Shown: piece after piece, positions 1 through 11,189 of the stretch | Position numbering within the stretch: the first letter of the stretch is position 1 | Layout of the letters: every line of letters begins with the position of its first letter | NCBI GenBank assembly: GCA_009746045.1 | Contig: RPFO01000065.1 | Location: 2,775,911 to 2,837,910, forward strand | Direction: 5' to 3' | From: Mesostigma viride | Lineage: Eukaryota; Streptophyta; Mesostigmatophyceae; Mesostigmatales; Mesostigmataceae | Length of the DNA: 62,000 nt | Program-made: the position numbers and the translations under genes | Notes under the pieces: model-generated | What the model was told of the DNA's origin: nothing | Seen by the model: only the letters and a program-made list of their open reading frames with translations | Databases searched by the model: none

Positions 1-3000
1 ATAGAGACTTTCGCCAGGTTCCCCCCTTGCTACCCCCCCGAGACTTCCTCCCCCCCCCCCCCCTTCCCCCCCTACCCCCCCCCAATAGAGACTTTCGCCA
101 GGTCTCCCACCTTGCTACCCCCCCCAATAGAGACTTTCGCCAGGTCTCCCCCTTGCTACCCCCCCCCAATAGAGACTTTCGCCAGGTCTCCCACCTTGCT
201 ACCCCCCCCCCAATAGAGACTTTCGCCAGGTCTCCCCCCTTGCTACCCCCTCCCAATAGAGAGACTTTCGCCAGCTCTCCCCCTTGCTACCCCCCCAATA
301 GAGACTTTGGCCAGGTCTCCCCCCTTGCTACCCCCCCCCAATAGAGACTTTCGCCAGGTCTCCCCCTTGCTACCCCCCCAATAGAGACTTTCGCCAGCTC
401 TCCCCCCTTGCTACCCCCCCCCAATAGAGACTTTCGCCAGGTCTCCCCACCTTGCACCCCCCCCAATAGAGACTTTCGCCAGGTCTCCCCCCTTGCTACC
501 CCCCCCAATAGAGACTTTCGCCAGGTCTCCCCCTTGCTACCCCCCCCCAATAGAGACTTTCGCCAGGTCTCCCCCTTGCTACCCCCCCCCCAATAGAGAC
601 TTTCGCCAGGTCTGCCCCCTTGCTACCCCCCCCCCAATAGAGACTTTCGCCAGGTCTGCCCCCTTGCTACCCCCCCAATAGAGACTTTCGCCAGGTCTCC
701 CACCTTGCTACCCCCCCCCAATAGAGACTTTCGCCAGGTCTCCCCCCTTGCTACCCCCCCCAATAGAGACTTTCGCCAGGTCTCCCACCTTGCTACCCCC
801 CCCCCAATAGAGACTTTCGCCAGGTCTCCCCCTTGCTCCCCCCCCAATAGAGACTTTCGCCAGGTCTCCCACCTTGCTACCCCCCCCCAATAGAGACTTT
901 CGCCAGGTCTCCACCTTGCTACCCCCCCCCAATAGAGACTTTCGCCAGCTCTCCCCCTTGCTACCCCCCCCCAATAGAGACTTTCGCCAGGTCTCCCCCT
1001 TGCTACCCCCCCCCCCAATAGAGACTTTCGCCAGGTCTCCCACCTTGCTACCCCCCCCCCAATAGAGACTTTCGCCAGGTCTCCCCCCTTGCTACCCCCC
1101 CCAATAGAGACTTTCGCCAGGTCTCCCCTTGCTACCCCCCCCCAATAGAGACTTTCGCCAGTCTGCCCCCTTGCTACCCCCCCCCAATAGAGACTTTCGC
1201 CAGGTCTCCCACCTTGCTACCCCCCCCAATAGAGACTTTCGCCAGGTCTCCCACCTTGCTACCCCCCCCCCAATAGAGACTTTCGCCAGGTCTCCCCCCT
1301 TGCTACCCCCCCCCAATGAGACTTTCGCCAGCTCTCCCCCTTGCTACCCCCCCCCAATAGAGACTTTCGCCAGCTCTCCCCCCTTGCTACCCCCCCAATA
1401 GAGACTTTCGCCAGGTCTCCCACCTTGCTACCCCCCCCAATAGAGACTTTCGCCAGGTCTCCCACCTTGCTACCCCCCCAATAGAGACTTTCGCCAGGTC
1501 TGCCCCCTTGCTACCCCCCCCCCAATAGAGACTTTCGCCAGGTCTCCCCCTTGCTACCCCCCCCAATAGAGACTTTCGCCAGGTCTCCCCCTTGCTACCC
1601 CCCCCCAATAGAGACTTTCGCCAGTCTCCCCCCTTGCTACCCCCCCCCAATAGAGACTTTCGCCAGGTCTCCCCCCTTGCTACCCCCCCCAATAGAGACT
1701 TTCGCCAGGTCTCCCCCCTTGCTACCCCCCCCAATAGAGACTTTCGCCAGGTCTCCCCCCTTGCTACCCCCCCAATAGAGACTTTCGCCAGGTCTCCCCC
1801 TTGCTACCCCCCCCCAATAGAGACTTTCGCCAGGTCTCCCCCCTTGCTACCCCCCCCCAATAGAGACTTTCGCCAGGTCTCCCACCTTGCTACCCCCCCC
1901 AATAGAGACTTTCGCCAGGTCTCCCCCCTTGCTACCCCCCCCCAATAGAGACTTTCGCCAGGTCTCCCCCCTTGCTACCCCCCCAATAGAGACTTTCGCC
2001 AGGTCTCCCCCTTGCTACCCCCCCCCAATAGAGACTTTCGCCAGCTCTCCCCCCTTGCTACCCCCCCCAATAGAGACTTTCGCCAGCTCCCCCCTTGCTA
2101 CCCCCCCCCCAATAGAGACTTTCGCCAGGTCTCCCACCTTGCTACCCCCCCCAATAGAGACTTTCGCCAGGTCTCCCACCTTGCTACCCCCCCAATAGAG
2201 ACTTTCGCCAGGTCTGCCCCCTTGCTACCCCCCCCCAATAGAGACTTTCGCCAGGTCTCCCCCCTTGCTACCCCCCCCCAATAGAGACTTTCGCCAGGTC
2301 TCCCCCCTTGCTACCCCCCCCCAATAGAGACTTTCGCCAGCTCTCCCCCCTTGCTACCCCCCCCAATAGAGACTTTCGCCAGGTCTCCCCCCTTGCTACC
2401 CCCCCCAATAGAGACTTTCGCCAGGTCTCCCCCCTTGCTACCCCCCCCAATAGAGACTTTCGCCAGGTCTCCCCCCTTGCTACCCCCCCCAATAGAGACT
2501 TTCGCCAGGTCTCCCCCCTTGCTACCCCCCCCAATAGAGACTTTCGCCAGGTCTCCCCCCTTGCTACCCCCCCCCAATAGAGACTTTCGCCAGGTCTCCC
2601 ACCTTGCTACCCCCCCCAATAGAGACTTTCCCCAGGTCTCCCCCCTTGCTACCCCCCCCCAATAGAGACTTTCGCCAGGTCTCCCCCCTTGCTACCCCCC
2701 CCAATAGAGACTTTCGCCAGGTCTCCCCCCTTGCTACCCCCCCCCAATAGAGACTTTCGCCAGGTCTCCCCCCTTGCTACCCCCCCCAATAGAGACTTTC
2801 GCCAGGTCTCCCCCCTTGCTACCCCCCCCAATAGAGACTTTCGCCAGGTCTCCCCCCTTGCTACCCCCCCCAATAGAGACTTTCGCCAGGTCTCCCCCCT
2901 TGCTACCCCCCCCCAATAGAGACTTTCGCCAGGTCTCCCCCTTGCTACCCCCCCCCCAATAGAGACTTTCGCCAGGTCTCCCCCCTTGCTACCCCCCCCA

Positions 3001-3178
3001 ATAGAGACTTTCGCCAGCTCTCCCACCTTGCTACCCCCCCCCAATAGAGACTTTCGCCAGGTCTCCCCCCTTGCTACCCCCCCCAATAGAGACTTTCGCC
3101 AGCTCTCCCACCTTGCTACCCCCCCCAATAGAGACTTTCGCCAGGTCTGCCCCCTTGCTACCCCCCCCGCCCCCCCCC
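1..3178. repeat. C-rich minisatellite, unit about 41-44 bp
   Basis: About 74 tandem copies of one unit run from the left edge. Each unit is an A/T-containing core (AATAGAGACTTTCGCCAG), then GTCTCC, a C-run, CTTGCTA and another C-run. Copies differ mainly in C-run length, plus a few substitutions (GGTC to GCTC, CCCCC to CCACC or CTGCC). One core near 240-270 has a doubled GAGA. The array is open in several frames on both strands only because the unit has few stop triplets, so I read no protein from it. It may lie inside a long intron of the DnaJ gene on its right, or mark a subtelomeric or satellite block. Confidence 0.95.
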
Positions 3179-3858
3179 TTGTTGTCTGATGGGACCCCTT
3201 ACCCGCCCCCCTTACATTTACCGCTACAGCCATCCCCGCGCTAAGTTACGATTCGAAAGGTTACGGCCCCGCGTTAAGTACGACGCCCACATCATTGGCA
3301 GCGTGTATCTGGCCGAAAAAAACTGACTTTGGGCACTCTGATGCTGCAGTTGGATCGGGCTTGAGGAGAGCTGTCGATGGCCGTATAGAAGTCCGTCAGA
3401 AGAGGAGGGGGTGGGCTGCTAGCCTATTCTACCGCTAAGGTTACGCCCCCGCGTTCAGTTACGCCCCCGCGTTAAGTTACGACGCCGAGATATTGGCGGC
3501 GATCGGAACTTAAGGCGGGGATGACTGTAATTCACCATGGCAAGCCCGCCACCGTCGCATTGCAGTTGGTGTACAAAACCATGGAGAGGTACACGCGCGA
3601 ACATGAGCGAGATGCTTTGGCCGCACCAGGAAAGCGAGCGCACAGCGGTGAAGCACCGGAGACCGGCGGCGCACTAGGAGTACATGCACGAAAGCACCTC
3701 CCCAATGGCAGCGCACTTGGAGCACCGCCATCCACGGTGGAGGGCCATTCCTCCCGGTCGGCCTCACACTAGGGGAGCGAGCACATCACAGCGCACTACG
3801 AGACCATATACCAAAAAAACAGCAAGTACACCACATCGCAGCGCAAGCACGCACGCAC
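3179..3858. other. Non-coding stretch between minisatellite and DnaJ gene
   Basis: No convincing exon on either strand. The phrase 'gttacg.ccccgcgtt(a/c)agt' recurs at about 3260, 3435, 3455 and 3470 as short direct repeats. If the DnaJ gene continues past 3859 through the candidate GTGCGT donor, this stretch is intron. No sequence resembling the rest of a DnaJ-X domain is visible here. Confidence 0.5.
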
Positions 3859-5259
3859 TTTGTGCTGGCGTCCTCCGCCCACCCCCGCAGCCGTGACTCC
3901 ATCTGCCGCACCAAATTGGCCTCTCTCTTGGCCTGCAGCGCGACCAGCTCCTTGAGGGGAACCTCGGCGCCGTGGGGCTCCCTCCACAGCCGCGCCAGCG
4001 TGGACCCGTCCACCAGGTGGGAGAAGGGCTCCCCGCCCATCATCATCGTGTAGAGCGCACGACCCTCCATCATGTCCTCCAGCGGTGCCTGCCCCTTGTT
4101 GTACAGCCGCCGCAAGCGCGGGTCCCCTAGCACCTGGAACGCGCGAGACACGTCCTGAAAGCGCGACATGTCCGGCGTGGAGTCCTTCCCGTCCTCGTGG
4201 TCGGGGTGGTACTTGCGCGACAGCTGGCGGGGGGGGGGGGGGGGGCAAGGTGTGAAAGTGGGTGCCGCGGTGCAGGGTATGCGCCCCGGTTCAGTGGTGG
4301 TTGACAGGTGGCGGGGAGGACGAGGCACAGGCCAGACACGGGGACCAGAGGATGCCAACCCAGATGCCACCCGCCGACACACGTGAGCGACCAGATGGGG
4401 TCACATAAGAGCCCCCCAACGCGAGAAATATTCATGCTGGGCAAGCTGTTGTGCCCATCCCCATCGATTCTAGCAGCACTTGCCTTGACGTAGGCAAACG
4501 TGATGTCCCTCGGCGTGGCGGTCGGCGGCAGCGACAGCGCCATGTACAGGTGGATGTCCACCGGGGCCGCCTCATCCAAACCGGGCGCATTCATGATGGC
4601 CTTGAGCGGCGCCAGCTGGGTGAGCAGTGCCTCACGATCCGCCAGGTAACGCTTCTCCAGTTTCTGCAGAGGGGGAGGGGGGGGGGGGGGGGGGGGGTGG
4701 GGGGGGGGCAGGCAGACAGCGACCACAAGACACGCAGGAGGCCATCATGCAGCGGCCACAAAACAACAGCTGCATAACACGTGGCTGTGTGAGCTAGCTG
4801 CCCATAATACCCGATGAGGGAATCTGCCACTCCGGATGAGATGAAAACATCGGAGGTCATGAACATGAGCAATTAGTATTACAATTATGACAAAAGTAAA
4901 ATGAAAGCGTTTCTGGGAATGACAACATTGGACAGGAGATGAATGAGACTTACTTGGTCAAATTCCGTCTGACCATCCGCCGGCGCCTCTTCTGTGGATG
5001 ATTCTGATGGGCCAACGATTCCATTCTTAATCCCTGTTCCCATCCTACGAATACCGCCGAGTAATCCTGCGACGGGAAGAACCACAGCGCCCATGACACC
5101 CTGCCCGACACCCACCACCATGCCTTTAACACCATCCTCCTTCGCCCCCATTGCAGGCTGTACGAACAAGCCTGTCGCTCCCGCCACGATGCCGGTGCCT
5201 ATCGCCTTGATTCCATCTCCCATCCCTTCCAACGCGGTCGGCTCCTTCTTTTTGTACAT
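3859..5259 (-). CDS. J-domain protein with DnaJ-X domain and VPS13/ATG2-like glycine-rich N-terminus (3' incomplete)
   Basis: Three exons in phase 0: 5259-4954, 4663-4484 and 4223 to about 3859. Exon 1 (102 residues from ATG 5259) is a glycine-patterned segment (GLFVQPAMGAKEDGVKG, then VGQGVMGAVVLPVAG) resembling the C-terminal motif of VPS13/ATG2 lipid-transfer proteins. Exon 2 begins the J domain (LYMALSLPP.ATPRDI). Exon 3 supplies LSRKYHPDH with the HPD tripeptide that stimulates Hsp70 ATPase at about residues 168-170. Then comes the start of a DnaJ-X domain (MGGEPF.HLVDG, then QAKREANLVRQMESRL). Intron 1 is GTAAGT/CTGCAG. Intron 2 has a GC donor (GCAAGT) and a C-run before its acceptor. 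After residue about 283 the frame turns cysteine-rich and stops at 3786, and a GTGCGT donor sits at 3858. The rest of the X domain is not visible, so the gene is either truncated or continues left of the window. Likely an Hsp70 co-chaperone, possibly at membranes (inferred). Confidence 0.75.
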
Positions 5260-6757
5260 GGTGCACGCAATCAGTGTTTCGCCTACCCAGCTGCAAAAGG
5301 AATGTGACTACCAGCGGGATCACCTGCCCCCCCACCACTTGATACAGGTATAATTACAGAATCAGGCAAGGCGTCTACCAAGGAAGCCGTGCAAATAATA
5401 TCTACAGTAGTAATAACACAGAAAACTCTTCGCAAATTTCGCTGATAAAACGTTATTGAATTACTTTCTTATCTAGAAACCAGCGATTTCGCTTGAGCAT
5501 GATAGATTACTAAACTTATGCCAATGGAAGGTCTCGGGAATTGCGATGATACCTTGGAAGCAGCACAGCGCGCGAGCTGGTCTGGAATTGCCACGATGCC
5601 TCATGCCAGCCAGAAAATGCCAGATCCACGCGTGTACGCACTGCCGAGTCCTGAAGTCCTGACGCACCACATACTACTACTGTACGTCTTGGGACGTTCC
5701 CAGACCTCAGTTGTCCTGTCCCAGTGCAGTGTGCCTGAGCAGATGGCAGAATACGCGAAACGACTCAGACTGAGGCTGACGACTGACGAGTGACGACTGA
5801 CGACTGACGAACCCAGATCTCAGACGTGACAGCAGAAGGGCGATGGCAGACATGCGCTGAGCACAAGCTCCACGTGGACGGGGACTGGGGAGTTCATCAT
5901 GAGTTCATGACTCATGAGCTGTTGAGCCGTACGCCTACGCTGGCCGGACGGTGGGAACGTGGGAACCTGTGGGAACTGTCCTGATTCTGCCATCTCCGGC
6001 TGATAGGCTGGAAAACCTTGAGAAGAAAAAGTTCGGGTAATCTGGTTCTTCTTGCCCCTTTGGACCTTGCACTTAGCCACAGAGCAACTGCGACGTCTCC
6101 GTTAAGTAGGCGTATATGTGAGCAATACTAATTGGTGTACATAATAACGCCATCGCCACTGTAGTTGTGAATGCTGAGCTGCGCCCTGTGACGTTTGACT
6201 AGTAGGTGCCTATGCAACAGGAAAGTTACGCGGAAAATTGAGACAAGCAGGTGGGACTTACGCTCAATTTGACGAGCAGTTGGGAACCTTGGGGCTGCTT
6301 GTGTAGTGACAATTTGGTACAGCTTTGCACAAGTCAGGCGAATATCGAAACTTTTTTGACTATCTTGTATTTGGGAAAGGTGCATGCCGACGAGACCTGA
6401 GGCTGGCTTACCAGAGGACTACCTTTTGGGGAAGCTGCAATGGTCTATCTGTTAAGTGCGCGTCAACTTCTGCGAAGGAATAAAACGCGAGATTCTGGCC
6501 CGTGTCGTCGCGGCCTGGGCCAGAGCGAGGAGGAGTATTCATAGGAAACCTGCATCCACCTTGTCCAAAGGACGACAGCAGCCAAGCCGCCTGCTGTCTT
6601 CTCTACAAAATGCTCAATATTGCTCCTGGGCGCGATGATGTCCGGGGTAGTTGATGCAGTAGATGCACGAAGCGCGAGCGAGAATCCCCTGCGGTGCGAG
6701 GCTTGCAGTGTTGCCAAGCGATGGCTTGGCCGGTAACCATCTCGAGCTGCTGAGTGC
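5260..6757. promoter_or_regulatory. Intergenic region between divergent genes
   Basis: This 1.5 kb separates the start of the DnaJ gene (-) from the start of the coiled-coil gene (+), so it should hold both promoters. I see no canonical TATA box I would defend. A short tandem GACGACTGA-type repeat lies at about 5774-5810. The small open frames at 5518-5793, 6128-6385 and 6456-6638 show no recognisable domain, and I do not call them genes. Confidence 0.4.
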
Positions 6758-8419
6758 ATGGAACGGTGGATGGCCAGATGCATGGCCCGAGCCAGTCTGG
6801 TTTCCTTTTGCGCACTGGCCATCTCGCTGACCTGCTTCCTGGGCGCCATGCAGTGGCGTGCCGTGCTCAAGCGCGAGGTGGACAGCGCCCACCGCGGCAG
6901 CAAGCAGTTCGAGCACCTGTACCGTGAGGCGCTGGACCACTCGGCGCAGTGGAAGGAGCAGTTTGACCGCGAGCGCGACAGAGGGCTAATGCTGGCGCGC
7001 GAGGCCCAGGACGCGCTGGCCCAGGCGCGCAAGCTGCAGCAGCGGTGCGCGGAGAACGAGCTTCTCATCAACAGCCTGGTGGAGGCGAGGAACAAAGTGG
7101 TCAACGAGGCCGCCGCCGCGCAGGCGCTGGCACGGGAGAGGGGCGCTGCGTTGGCGGAATCGAGGAACGAGCACCGGCTGCAAAGGGAGCAGCTGGAGGA
7201 GGTGAGGGGGGACCTGCAGGTGGCGCTGGAGGCGTTCCAAGCCCAGAAGGAGGCACTGGAGGCATGCGGCGCGCGCATGGCCAGTGCGCAGGGGGAGTGC
7301 GACGCAAGGCTGCGGCGTGTGCGGCAGCAGCAGCGGGAGGAGCAGGACGGCCGCGCGCAGCTGGTGCATGACGCGCACGCGCAGGAGGTGCAGGGGGGGG
7401 CGGACATCAACGGGGTCATGCGCATGAGTGACCGGTCAGAGAGCACCGCCACCCATGCGGGCGAGGGAGGTGCCACTGAGACGGATGGCGGCATGAGTGA
7501 TGGCAGTGGTGCCGATGGTGGCGTGTCGGACGGCAGCATGAGCGAGGAGGCGGGAAAGCTGGTGGTGGAGGACGTGGCGCGGCACGGTAGTGCGCGGCGA
7601 GGGTCCGAGATGATCCGCCCGGAAGATCTGCCGCATGTGGCCGAGCACGCCAAGCACTGGCGTGAGCGCGGCGCGGGCCTGAAGAAGGGCCAACATGATG
7701 AGGAGATCACGCGAAGGGGGGGAGGGGGGGCGGAGCAGAGGGGGGAGGCCAGGGAGGCGCGGGGCCCAGCGGGTGAGGAGGGGCTCGTGGCGGGCTGGTC
7801 TAGGGATCCGGGCGGTGACATGCGCGAGGGGGTGGATGGGCCGGTGGATGGGAACCTGCTGGTGAGGGATGGGGGGGAGGTGGCTGGTGGTGAGGAGGGG
7901 GCAGGGGAGGAGGAGGTGGCTGGCCAGGCCAGGCAGTTGCCAGATTCAGGCAGCCAGGAGGGTCATGATGGGAAGGTGGGCAGTGATGAGGGGCAGGATG
8001 GTGCGGTGGGCGAGGAGGGCGGCCGGGAGGTGGTGGGCCACCCGCTGGACGAGGAGGTGGGCACGCGGTTGGAGGGGTCGGGGCGTGACGAGGCGGTGCA
8101 CGGCGCTGGGGTGGAGGCGATTTATGTCTTGCGTGATGGTGAAGTCGTGCGCCAGGATGCTGACATCATGTCCGAGGGAGCTGACGCCATGCGCGATGAT
8201 GATGATGTCATGCGCGGGGATGCTGATGTCATTCGCGAGGAAGATGATGTCATGCATGAGCACGGAGATGGCTCTACTGGCCTGCATCCGCTTGGGGATG
8301 AGGTGGATGCCAGCAACAGCGGTGAGGAGCTGGCAGCGGGCCTGGCGTCGGATGATGCCGGGGACGGCTTGCCTGTTGTGGACTATGGGGACGAAGACGT
8401 GCCCGCCGCCATGGGCTGA
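6758..8419 (+). CDS. Signal-anchored coiled-coil protein with acidic, repetitive C-terminal half
   Basis: Single exon, 553 residues from ATG 6758 to the stop at 8417-8419. Residues about 11-30 (SLVSFCALAISLTCFLGAM) form one hydrophobic helix after an arginine-bearing start, typical of a type II signal anchor. Residues about 35-215 are almost continuous heptad-like helix rich in E, R, A, Q and L, a predicted coiled coil. The rest is acidic and glycine-rich, with imperfect repeats near residues 455-510 of the form 'VMR-DDDD' and 'VIREEDD'. The layout (short cytosolic tail, one membrane span, lumenal rod) resembles golgin-like or GOLM1-like proteins, but I recognise no specific family. A TGTAA motif lies about 360 nt past the stop (8776). 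Strong codon bias supports a real gene. Confidence 0.7.
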   Translation: MERWMARCMARASLVSFCALAISLTCFLGAMQWRAVLKREVDSAHRGSKQFEHLYREALDHSAQWKEQFDRERDRGLMLAREAQDALAQARKLQQRCAENELLINSLVEARNKVVNEAAAAQALARERGAALAESRNEHRLQREQLEEVRGDLQVALEAFQAQKEALEACGARMASAQGECDARLRRVRQQQREEQDGRAQLVHDAHAQEVQGGADINGVMRMSDRSESTATHAGEGGATETDGGMSDGSGADGGVSDGSMSEEAGKLVVEDVARHGSARRGSEMIRPEDLPHVAEHAKHWRERGAGLKKGQHDEEITRRGGGGAEQRGEAREARGPAGEEGLVAGWSRDPGGDMREGVDGPVDGNLLVRDGGEVAGGEEGAGEEEVAGQARQLPDSGSQEGHDGKVGSDEGQDGAVGEEGGREVVGHPLDEEVGTRLEGSGRDEAVHGAGVEAIYVLRDGEVVRQDADIMSEGADAMRDDDDVMRGDADVIREEDDVMHEHGDGSTGLHPLGDEVDASNSGEELAAGLASDDAGDGLPVVDYGDEDVPAAMG

Positions 8420-9155
8420 TTGCGCGCCAACATGGGCTGACTACCTGCCGAGATGGGCCGACTATCCTCTGCGACGGGCATGTTTGACGTGACCACTTTG
8501 GTGTCGACAGGACTTGATGAGAGTTGGTACGTTGCCTAGGCTAGTTGCTTGCTGTTCACAAGCACCTACACGGCAGCGGCGCGGAGCATGGAAGGAGAGC
8601 CCAATGTTTTTTTTTGGAAGAGACAGCCTTGGATGGCTCCTTGATGTCATGTAGGTTGTACGCGCGGTGTATGTATGGGATGTGCTGTAGCGGTTGGACA
8701 GTTCGATGGTGCCCTTACACTTGGACAGCTACCACTGGAAGATGTCACCAATTGCTTTAGCAGACATTAAGATTTTTTGTAACTCTTTCTGTCGTGCGCC
8801 ACATATCTCTTAGTGGCTGCCTGACGAGGCCTGGACGGTGGAATTGGCCTTGGCATTGCAAGGATTTTGACCTTGGTCGGTGTGTCCACTGCCAGAATGG
8901 ACGGTACCTAGTCCTGTGGCCACTTTGACCAGGGAGGCGATTGGTGCGTAGGAAGCAGATGAAGAAGTTAACTTTTTTCCGGTAGTTACCTTAGAAAGAT
9001 GACCTGTGTTGCCATGCCTTGGAATCAGGTAAGTAGACATAGGCATTATACATAGCAGGCTCGAGCTACCATTGATTAATTAATTAACTAATGGATGGAT
9101 GGATCAACAAAACATAGGATGGATGGAACAACTGCTGTGGGTAGGTCATGACAAG
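8420..9155. other. Intergenic, no gene seen
   Basis: Downstream flank of the coiled-coil gene. It holds a T-run near 8604, the TGTAA motif at 8776, and at 9075-9115 a TTAATTAATTAA tract followed by (GGAT)n, which looks like the 3' tail of an inverted retroelement copy. No open frame is convincing. Confidence 0.4.
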
Positions 9156-10740
9156 CCACGAGCCACGAGCCACGAGGTAGCCATGGCTGACGGCGGAGCT
9201 CATAACTTTCACGTTTGGGCACCAAATTCGGCCGTGAATGGTCACTATCGCTTCGTCTTTCTAAGACGCACACGCTGATATATTTTTCCGAAACTAAAAC
9301 GCAATATTATGACGAGCAAGCAAACGCTCGACTACGCAACGCAGCCTGGCGGCTGCGATGAGCGAAGAAAATTCGCATGCAGCTTCGGCTGCAATTCCGC
9401 CCGGCCTGCCAGGCATGCAACGAGCCCACTACTTGAAAGCATTAGTATAGTGCACTCGGCTCCTGCGGCCTCGCCCTCGGCATCGCCAGATCCTATACGC
9501 AGTCGCCCAGCAGAACCACGCCCAACTGAACCGCGCTTCCGGCCCCAACCTTTCAAGGTCGACGATCACGACTGGACCGACATGGCTCCAGCAACTGCCA
9601 GCAACTCTTCTTTGGGGACTACGCCTCGCTAGCTTAACGACCTGGGCCTCCATCTCCACGACATCAACCGGCCGCCTCATCAACCCCGACGGCAGTCACG
9701 GCACCAACTATGCGCCGATACTTTCTGTTCGGGCAAGCCCGCCCCCAAATCCAGCACACCATGATCTCAACTCCCTTCTCAATTGCGCTCTGATGGCGAG
9801 ATCTGGGCTCCATCCATCTCCGCACCCACACTCCGTTCCATCCTTATTACGGAAGCCCTCCAGCAGCATATGACCCCCCTCGCTGCAGACGTGGCAGCAA
9901 TGGGCGGCACGCTGGCTACTGAGCTCCCTCACATTTCCACCACCGTCATCTCCACCTCCACCCTCCTCGCCTCCCCCCCCCCCCCCCCCCCACCGCCTCC
10001 ACTAGCTGCCGACATCAAGGCCCAGCTCCTCGACATCGACCAGCGCATCCACGCCAACGCCATCGCCATTGAGTGCCTGGAAGACACCGCAGGCCTCACC
10101 GCCCAGGCGGTGAAGGACATCGCTGCCCAGCCAGCATCTGCTGGCCCGGCCAGCGATGCTCCTTCCACCCAGACCTGGGCGGACAGCCCGCGGACTTGCT
10201 CAGTTAAGCAACACACCACGTCCACCACGGCACCACCTCGACCATCGCGGCACAGCTCTTGAAAGCAACAAGCACTCGACCTTCGTGAGGAGGCCGAGCT
10301 CGAGAAGCGCAGCCACAACTAATTAATTAGTTAAACTCGTGCCACCGTTGGGGAGCAGCCACAGTTGATGTCATAGTCAAGCACGTCGACCAGCCGGTAG
10401 ATATGGGACCTCGGAGATGCTTCTCATATTATGGCATTTAGGCGCGACATTTTTGCCCCCGTGCAACTCACTGGTGAGCTGCGGATGCGATCGGCTGTCC
10501 GCCTCCCCCGCGCGCGGGGTAAGGCTGGCGCCCGGCCCCCGTGCTCCTCACCTTTAAGTACATGGCGGAGGCCCAGCAACAATGGCGACGCGAGCTATGG
10601 CCGACCTGCCTTCAGCTCCGGCAGAGCGCAAGGGGGAAGCGCCGGTATACTGGATCGAGGGGGGCGGTCATCCACGTTGACAACAAGCCCTGCTGGCATG
10701 CAGGCACCTCCTGCCACCCCAGCAACCTCAGTCTAGGGAA
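9156..10740 (+). mobile_element. Family A retroelement copy A0 (5' UTR and decayed ORF1)
   Basis: It starts with the CCACGAG direct repeats and the 5' leader also seen at 29704 and, inverted, at 14293. ORF1 begins with ATG 9309 and is broken: a 107-residue piece at 9309-9632, a piece at 9783-10262 carrying the 'TAQAVKDIAAQPA' and 'QTWAD' signatures, and fragments to about 10736 ('RRELWPT.LQLRQ' in another frame). A poly-C tract at about 9966-9980 is one likely frameshift site. The copy stops abruptly at about 10740, just after the ORF end, where an oppositely oriented tail begins. Confidence 0.75.
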
Positions 10741-10835
10741 TATATTTAAAAACTTATAATATAAAATTAAAATTAAATTATAACATGCCTCCGTTGGGAG
10801 ATCATGTAGCACATATTCCTTGATGGGTGGTGGAG
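10741..10835 (-). mobile_element. 5'-truncated family A 3' end (A5)
   Basis: Read on the minus strand this is the last ~50 bp of family A: TATGTGCTACAT, then the hairpin CTCCCAACGGAG, then an A/T-rich tail of loose ATTTTA-type repeats. Only the terminal region is present, as in a heavily 5'-truncated insertion next to the end of copy A0. Confidence 0.6.
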
Positions 10836-11189
10836 TGGAGAGAGCCGCGTAATCGGACTATCCTAACGCTAATCTATCTAGTCTAGAAAAATCCTAACTA
10901 CCCTACTCATCAAAACGCCTCCTCCTCTTGGGGGTAGGTGGCTTGCCCACAGGGTCGGGCGTGTGAGCCTTGACAATCTTCTGCCACCGCGTCTTGTTCT
11001 GCATGGCAGTCCAAAGAAGGGAGAGAGAGTGGATGCAGGGAATATATAACAGTAGTGCACAGATTAGTCAGGCTTAGCCTAGCATGTGGCCTACGCGCAT
11101 GTGCGCCCATAATGGCCCCCCATGGATGACTGCCTTCAGAATTTAGCCCAGCCATGCCTATAATGGGACCCCCATCAGGATGTTGCTGA

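Noticed and set aside
27-3233. Many proline- or glycine-repeat proteins on both strands of the left edge
   Set aside because: They are all translations of the minisatellite, whose unit has few stops; no start context or domain.
3521-3772. Remaining DnaJ-X exons left of 3859
   Set aside because: None of the six frames resembles the later part of an X domain.
5518-6638. Small genes between the DnaJ and coiled-coil genes
   Set aside because: Short frames with no domain, no codon bias like the neighbours and no clear splice partners.
6463-7821. A 452-residue minus-strand frame opposite the coiled-coil gene
   Set aside because: It is the antisense shadow of a GC-rich coding frame; Ser/Ala/Arg-rich with no domain.
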